This document shows, piece after piece, positions 59,503-64,000 of a DNA stretch of 64,000 nucleotides. The notes beneath the pieces were generated by a model, which was not told where the DNA came from, ran no database searches, and worked only from the letters and a program-made list of their open reading frames with translations. This DNA is from Kitasatospora sp. GAS204B. GTDB taxonomy: Bacteria > Actinomycetota > Actinomycetes > Streptomycetales > Streptomycetaceae. Position 1 is the first letter of the stretch. Each line of letters starts with the position of its first letter. Position numbers and translations under genes: made by a program. The stretch covers positions 310,001 to 374,000 of the forward strand of contig NZ_JARZAG010000003.1 in NCBI RefSeq assembly GCF_029892155.1, read 5' to 3'.

Positions 59503-60276
59503 TCAGGCCGCGATCAGTTCCTGGACCGGTACGGCCGCGACGATCTGGTCCACCGCGAACCGGGCCCGCTTGTGCTCCTTGGCCTCGATGACGTGCGACT
59601 CGAAGGCGGTGTAGGCGACCTCGGTGAGCGAGGAGCGCCGGCCGGCCTGCAGGATGCTGATCTCGGCGGCGAAAGAGAGCCGGGACGGGTCGTCGAGCTC
59701 GGCCTTGACCGTGCGGAACTCGATGGTGGCGTCGAGCGGGAAGAGGAAGTTCTCGAACGCGGTGTTCATCGACTCGATGACGTAGTAGTAGTTCCGCTCC
59801 GAGTACCGCGAGGCGTGGTAGCGCTCGCTGACCGCGAGGAACATCTGTCGGGCGGCCTCGATGGCCACCATGCCCTGGACGTGTTCACCGGTCTGGTGGT
59901 CGATCAGCAGCTCGTTGTCGTTGTGCACCCGCAGGTTGGCGGCGAACAGGTCGACGTCCAGCCGCTGCAGGTCGGCGATCAGCGTGTTGCAACTGTCGTG
60001 CTTGTGCGCCTCGTTGCGGGCTGCCAGGGCGGGTTCGTGATAGCGGAAGTCCAGTCGTTCGGCGAGGCCGAAGAGGCGGGCGTGGTCGTGGATCGACTGC
60101 CGTTCCGCACTGGTGACGCCCTGTCCGGCCTGGATCACGATCGGGCGGTCGTCCAGCGAGTACACGCCCAGTCCGAGTTCGTCGATGAACTGACTGACAG
60201 TCAGGACGCCTTCCTGGCCGGAGAATCCGAAGAACCGGTCCCCGACGATCAGCAGGGGGCGAGCGATAGCCGACAT
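59503..60276 (-). CDS. AfsA-like hotdog-domain protein
   Basis: ATG 60276 follows AAGGAG at 8 nt. The 257-residue product has an N-terminal region (~1-105) with no AfsA repeat and a C-terminal A-factor-type hotdog domain with NDNELLIDHQTGEHVQGMVA then IEAARQMF near residues 120-145. Classical AfsA has two such domains, so this is a single-domain form. AfsA makes gamma-butyrolactone precursors; here it may condense or transfer an acyl group in a related pathway. It is the first gene of the minus-strand group, just downstream of two TetR palindromes. Confidence 0.82.
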   Translation of the reverse strand: MSAIARPLLIVGDRFFGFSGQEGVLTVSQFIDELGLGVYSLDDRPIVIQAGQGVTSAERQSIHDHARLFGLAERLDFRYHEPALAARNEAHKHDSCNTLIADLQRLDVDLFAANLRVHNDNELLIDHQTGEHVQGMVAIEAARQMFLAVSERYHASRYSERNYYYVIESMNTAFENFLFPLDATIEFRTVKAELDDPSRLSFAAEISILQAGRRSSLTEVAYTAFESHVIEAKEHKRARFAVDQIVAAVPVQELIAA

Positions 60277-60474
60277 GAGCATCTCCTTGGTTGGGGGCGG
60301 CTCCGCACGGAGCGGATACCGCGAGCAAGAGGGAGGTGGTGCAGCCGTGCAGTGGGGGATGCGAGCTCGGTCGCGGACGGTCACGGGGAGGGTTGGGGCT
60401 TCCCCGTTTCCGTCTCCCTCGCCGTTGCGGCGGGGCCGATGTGAAGAACGTAGAACACGACCGGGGTCGGGCGC

Positions 60475-60512
60475 AACCATCTAGTTGGTTTTTCTGAACT
60501 ATCCAGTTGGTT
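60475..60512. promoter_or_regulatory. Two TetR-type operators between AfsA-like and TetR genes
   Basis: Palindromes AACCATCTAGTTGGTT (60475-60490) and AACTATCCAGTTGGTT (60497-60512) have centres 22 bp apart and lie 24 bp before the TetR start. They sit in the divergent promoter region and match a second pair at 61232-61269. Confidence 0.85.
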
Positions 60513-60535
60513 TCACCTTGGACTACCCTCGTCTC

Positions 60536-61147
60536 ATGGCTGAGACACCCAAGGGTCAGCTGACCCGCACCAAACTGCTGGAGGCCGCCCAGGCGGAGTT
60601 CTCCGAGCACGGCATGGCCGGCGCCCGCGTGGACCGGATCGCCGAGCGCTCCGGCGTGAACAAGCAGCGCATCTACGCCTACTTCGGCAACAAGGAGGCG
60701 CTGTTCTCCGCCGTCCTGAGCAAGGTGTACGAGCACATGGGCGCGACCGTGCCGATCCCCACCACCGAGGACGGGCTGCGCGCCTACGTCGGCCAGGTCT
60801 TCGACTACCACCGCGAGTTCGGCGACCTCGTCCGACTGCTCGCCTGGGAGGGCCTGCACTACCGCGACCGGCCGATCCCGGACGAGAAGGATCGCGAGGC
60901 CTACTACGTCCACAAGGCCGTCGCACTGAGCATCGCACTCGGCGTCGACGATCCGGCGGAGGCGGCCCGGGTGCTGATCGCGCTGGTCGGCCTGGCGTCC
61001 TGGCCGTTCATCGTGCCGCAGCAGCGCCGGCTGATGCTCGGCCCGGACAGCGATACCGACGCCGGCTGGGAGCTGCTGCGCGCCGGCATCATCGCCCACG
61101 GGCACGTCATCATCGACAGCGTGCTGCGGGAGAGTGCCACGAGCTGA
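60536..61147 (+). CDS. TetR-family transcriptional regulator
   Basis: ATG 60536 starts a 203-residue protein with a typical TetR helix-turn-helix (LTRTKLLEAAQAEFSEHGMA, then VDRIAERSGVNKQRIYAYFG) and a helical ligand domain. Operators on both sides of its gene imply autoregulation and control of the divergent AfsA-like group and the downstream SDR-tautomerase-MFS operon. The ligand may be the cluster's own product. Confidence 0.92.
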   Translation: MAETPKGQLTRTKLLEAAQAEFSEHGMAGARVDRIAERSGVNKQRIYAYFGNKEALFSAVLSKVYEHMGATVPIPTTEDGLRAYVGQVFDYHREFGDLVRLLAWEGLHYRDRPIPDEKDREAYYVHKAVALSIALGVDDPAEAARVLIALVGLASWPFIVPQQRRLMLGPDSDTDAGWELLRAGIIAHGHVIIDSVLRESATS

Positions 61148-61173
61148 TCAGCCATCAGCGGGGGTGTCACGCA

Positions 61174-61200
61174 GGGGAGTCCGGGTTGCCCGGGCTCCCC
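61174..61200 (+). terminator. Terminator after TetR gene
   Basis: A 12-bp stem (GGGGAG.CCGGG/CCCGG.CTCCCC with one wobble) and 3-nt loop is followed by TTTCGTCGT. It lies 27 bp after the stop and before the second operator pair, so the SDR operon has its own promoter. Confidence 0.8.
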
Positions 61201-61231
61201 TTTCGTCGTCTCCGGGGTCGTTCTTCGAAGA

Positions 61232-61269
61232 AACCAACCAGCTGGTCCAGGAAAACCAACTAGATGGTT
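61232..61269 (+). promoter_or_regulatory. Two TetR-type operators before the SDR operon
   Basis: AACCAACCAGCTGGTC (61232-61247) and AACCAACTAGATGGTT (61254-61269) repeat the motif and 22-bp centre spacing of the pair at 60475-60512. The second is the exact reverse complement of the palindrome at 60475. They lie 177 bp before the SDR start. Confidence 0.85.
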
Positions 61270-61445
61270 GCGCTCGATCGCGGATCGGGCTACCTTCGTT
61301 CTCACCAGGCCGGACGCGCTTCGTCTCCACTGAAGCGGCCCCACGGTCACCGCCGTTGCTGTCGGTTGCCCCAGGCCTGCTTCCCCCTCTCCCCCATCAG
61401 GGAGCACCCGCACCGGGACAGCCGTCCCGCGAAAGTGAGGCGACC

Positions 61446-62258
61446 ATGGCAACGACCGACTCGGAGCACCGCACCCGGACCGCTCCCGTGACCGCCGTCA
61501 GCGGCGCGACCGGCGGCATGGGCACGGCGATCGTCGAGGAACTCGCCCGCTCCGGCGCCACGGTGGCGCTGCTCGGCCGCGACGAGGAGCGACTGGCCCG
61601 GACCCGGCAGCGGATCGGCGAGCGGATCGGCGGCACCGACCGGCTGGTGCCCTACCGGACCGACATCAACGACACCCGCTCGGTGGACGAGACGGTCGCC
61701 GCGATCGTGCGTGAACTGGGCGGCATCGACGCCCTGGTGCACGCTGCCGGCGACGGGCCGATGGCCTCGCTCGACGAGACGACCGACGAGATGTGGCAGG
61801 CCACCTTCAACGCCAAGCTGATGGGCGCGGTCCGGCTGACCCGGGCCGTCGCCAAGCCGATGACCGAAGCGCGCAGCGGCGCGATCGTCCTGATCAGCGG
61901 CGTCTTCCGGAAGGACCCCGACCCGCTGTTCCCGGTGAACAGCGCGGTCAACGCGGCCCTCGCGACCTTCGGCAAGGCCGTCTCCAAGGATCTGGGTCGC
62001 AGCGGGATCCGGGTCAACGTGCTGGATCCGGGCGCCGTGCAGACCCCGCTCTGGGACCAGATCGCCAAGGACCTCGCCGACCGGCTCGGCGGCACCGCCC
62101 ACGAGGTCACCGCCCAGGTGGCGGCGCAGACCCCGCTCGGCTCGCTCGCCCGGCCCGAGGACGTCGCCCAGCTCGTCGGCTTCCTGCTCTCCCCCGCCGC
62201 CCGGCACCTCGCGGGCGCGGCGATCACGCTCGACGGCGGCGCCAGCGCCGGCCTGTAG
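61446..62258 (+). CDS. SDR-fold protein without the catalytic YxxxK
   Basis: ATG 61446 follows GTGAGG. The 270-residue protein has the SDR cofactor site (VSGATGGMGTAI) and C-terminal end (LAGAAITLDGGASAGL), but the active-site segment reads FPVNSAVNAALATFGKAVS where YxASKxAL is expected, so both the Tyr and the Lys are replaced (Asn). Such non-classical SDRs can act as isomerases, dehydratases or scaffolds. It is the first gene of the SDR-tautomerase-MFS operon. Confidence 0.85.
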   Translation: MATTDSEHRTRTAPVTAVSGATGGMGTAIVEELARSGATVALLGRDEERLARTRQRIGERIGGTDRLVPYRTDINDTRSVDETVAAIVRELGGIDALVHAAGDGPMASLDETTDEMWQATFNAKLMGAVRLTRAVAKPMTEARSGAIVLISGVFRKDPDPLFPVNSAVNAALATFGKAVSKDLGRSGIRVNVLDPGAVQTPLWDQIAKDLADRLGGTAHEVTAQVAAQTPLGSLARPEDVAQLVGFLLSPAARHLAGAAITLDGGASAGL

Positions 62259-62305
62259 TACCGGACTTCGCCCTTCCTACCGACTACTCATTCCTGGAGA
62301 CCACC

Positions 62306-62536
62306 ATGCCCATCCTGTCCATGACCACCTGGCCGAACCAGACCGACGAGAAGTGCCAGGAGCTGATCGAGGAGCTGACGGCGACCGTGCACCGCGTCAT
62401 CGGCGCCCCGCTCGACAAGATCACCGTGTACATCAACGAGATTCCGCAGAACCGCTGGGGCGAGGGCGGAGTGCTCGGCACCGACCCCGAGTTCGCCGAA
62501 CTCAGCCGTCGTCGTACCGCCGCCGCCGGCGTCTGA
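62306..62536 (+). CDS. 4-oxalocrotonate-tautomerase-family protein
   Basis: ATG 62306 has GGAG upstream. The 76-residue product starts MPILSMTTWPNQTDEKCQEL, exposing Pro as catalytic N-terminus after Met removal, and has the helix and strand ITVYINEIPQNRWGEGGVLG of 4-OT/MIF-like enzymes. It likely catalyses a keto-enol or related proton shift in the same pathway as the SDR. Confidence 0.88.
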   Translation: MPILSMTTWPNQTDEKCQELIEELTATVHRVIGAPLDKITVYINEIPQNRWGEGGVLGTDPEFAELSRRRTAAAGV

Positions 62537-62567
62537 CCGTCCGCCCGCTTCCCCAAGGAGAGATCTG

Positions 62568-64000
62568 ATGGCCCTTCTCGACCGGACCGCCCGCCCGGCC
62601 CGCACCGCACCGACCACCCGGACCACCACGACGGCGGGCACCGAACCGCCCGCACCGCGCCGCGTATCGCCCAACACCGTGCTGGCCGCCGCGCTGCTCG
62701 CCTTCTTCGTCATCTCGCTCGACGGCTCGGTGGTCAACGTCGCGCTGCCGGCCATCTCCAGCAGCCTGCGCGGCTCGATGGCCGACCTGCAGTGGATCGT
62801 CGACGGCTACACCCTGATGTTCGCGGCCTTCATGCTGTCGGCCGGCACCCTCTCGGACCGGATCGGCGCGAGCCGCGCGTATGCCGTCGGGCTCGCCTCG
62901 TTCACCGTCGCCTCGATGGCCTGCGGACTGGCACCCGAGCTGGGCACGCTGATCGTCGCCCGGATGGTGCAGGGCGGCGCCGCCGCGCTGATGGTCCCGG
63001 CCTCGCTGGCCCTGATCCGGCAGAACTACGACGACCCGGCCAAGCGGGCCCGGGCGATCGCGATCTGGACGGCCGCGGGTGCGGTCGCGGTCGCCGTCGG
63101 ACCGGTGGTCGGCGGCATGCTCACCAGCGGGCTGAGCTGGCGGGCCGTGTTCTACCTCAACCTGCCGGTCGGCGTGATCGGTCTGGGCCTGCTCAGCCGG
63201 ATCCCGCGGTCTACCCGGCGCCAGGCGCCGGTCGACCTGCCCGGACAGACCTCTGTCGTGGTCTCGCTGGCCGCGCTGACCTACGCGGTGATCGAAGGCG
63301 GCCGTGGCGGCTGGGGCACCGCGAGCGTGCTGGGCACCCTGCTGCTGGCAGCCGTCTCGATGGCCTTCTTCGTCATCACCCAGGCCCGGCGCAAGCAGCC
63401 GATGGTGCCGCTGAGCCTCTTCAAGTCCCGTACCGTGCTGGTCTGCCTGGCGGCCGGCTTCACCATCAACGCGGTCTTCTACGGCGCCATCTTCCTGCTC
63501 GGGATGTACTTCCAGCAGGTGCGCGGCGCCTCCCCGGTCAGCACCGGCGCGATGTTCATCCCGATGTGCGCGTTGATCGCCGTGATCAACATGGCCGGTG
63601 TCAAGCTGGCCGCCCGCAAGGGCGCCCGGGTGCCGATGACGCTGGGTCAGCTCGTGATGGTCGCCGGCTCGCTGCTGATGCTCACGGTCACCCCGAGCAC
63701 CCCGATCCTGATCCCGGTGCTGCTGCTGGTCCCGATCGGCCTGGGCGGCGGGCTCGCGGTGCCCTCGCTGACCGCCGCGCTGCTGGAGAACATCGACGCC
63801 GAGCGGGCCGGCACCGCCGCCGCGGTGCTGAACACCGGTCGCCAGGTCGGAAGCTGCCTCGCGGTGGCGGCCTTCGGCGCACTGATCGCCGACCGCGCGA
63901 CCTTCATGAACGGTATGACCACGAGCTTCGTGATCTGCACCGTGATGCTGCTCGCCACTGCGGTGACCACCGGGCTGCTGCTCCCCCGAATGGTCAACCG
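62568..64000 (+). CDS. MFS drug:H+ antiporter (DHA2-like), 3' end outside window
   Basis: ATG 62568 has AAGGAG at 7 nt; the frame stays open to the last base, so at least ~477 residues are present. After a Thr/Pro-rich N-terminus come the DHA2 landmarks: SLDGSVVNVALPAI, LQWIVDGYTLMFAAFML, SDRIGASRAYAVGL and the later AAGAVAVAVGPVVGGML. About 13-14 membrane helices are predicted. It probably exports the cluster's product, and self-resistance is possible. Confidence 0.92.
   Translation, partial: MALLDRTARPARTAPTTRTTTTAGTEPPAPRRVSPNTVLAAALLAFFVISLDGSVVNVALPAISSSLRGSMADLQWIVDGYTLMFAAFMLSAGTLSDRIGASRAYAVGLASFTVASMACGLAPELGTLIVARMVQGGAAALMVPASLALIRQNYDDPAKRARAIAIWTAAGAVAVAVGPVVGGMLTSGLSWRAVFYLNLPVGVIGLGLLSRIPRSTRRQAPVDLPGQTSVVVSLAALTYAVIEGGRGGWGTASVLGTLLLAAVSMAFFVITQARRKQPMVPLSLFKSRTVLVCLAAGFTINAVFYGAIFLLGMYFQQVRGASPVSTGAMFIPMCALIAVINMAGVKLAARKGARVPMTLGQLVMVAGSLLMLTVTPSTPILIPVLLLVPIGLGGGLAVPSLTAALLENIDAERAGTAAAVLNTGRQVGSCLAVAAFGALIADRATFMNGMTTSFVICTVMLLATAVTTGLLLPRMVN

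Overview
The window is high-GC actinomycete chromosome, most like Streptomyces or Kitasatospora. The signs are strong third-position G/C bias, frequent GTG and TTG starts, many XRE/PucR/TetR/MarR regulators, Sec/Tat-exported proteins, an AfsA-type hotdog protein and a Bergerat-fold ATPase beside Cys-rich mini-proteins. No rRNA, tRNA, CRISPR array or intact insertion sequence was seen.

Layout. 0-8 kb is housekeeping-like: the end of an unknown protein, a membrane Ser/Thr kinase, a secreted lipase, a CDF-like transporter, a methyltransferase and an erythromycin-esterase-family protein. 8-12 kb is a tightly coupled minus-strand operon. It runs from a Cys-rich mini-protein through a HATPase, a second Cys mini-protein, a 46-aa peptide, a JmjC/cupin-4 oxygenase and an aldo/keto reductase to an APH-fold kinase. 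I read it as a candidate undescribed peptide-modifying (RiPP-like) locus. 12-16.5 kb holds an XRE-TPR/HAD pair, a TPR regulator lacking its HTH, a flavoprotein and a NUDIX hydrolase. 16.5-20.3 kb is less GC-rich, with one orphan gene fusing a TIGR02391 (Ymh) domain to a C-terminal propeller, then decayed fragments and strong hairpins.

20.3-25.3 kb is a magnesium island on the minus strand: an M-box (Mg2+) riboswitch, a 23-codon leader ORF, an NRAMP-related transporter, a small protein, an orphan OmpR-type DNA-binding protein and an MgtC-family protein. 25.5-33.5 kb has an FMN reductase, a permease/TIGR03943 pair, a polysaccharide deacetylase, a class A PBP with an altered SxxK motif, an XRE-cupin regulator and an SDR.

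33.5-50.6 kb looks like an aromatic or carbonyl catabolic region. It contains LysR and two PucR regulators, two acyl-CoA-dehydrogenase-fold flavin monooxygenases in mirrored PucR-FMO modules, a flavin reductase, an internally deleted amidohydrolase, a FAH hydrolase, a double-VOC dioxygenase, CoA-transferase A/B, and a MarR-controlled LigB-type dioxygenase/quinone reductase pair with a four-site operator array. It ends with a DUF3500 protein, an HpaI-SnoaL fusion and a bicupin. 51-55 kb is one giant secreted repeat protein.

55-64 kb ends in a probable small-molecule locus: KAS III, an unknown 299-aa protein, an ABM-type protein, an AfsA-like hotdog protein, TetR, a non-canonical SDR, a tautomerase and an MFS exporter running off the end. 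Two pairs of identical TetR-type palindromes with 22-bp spacing tie it together. A stretch of about 200 bp of almost pure G/C homopolymer at 58.54-58.74 kb is probably a sequencing or assembly artefact.
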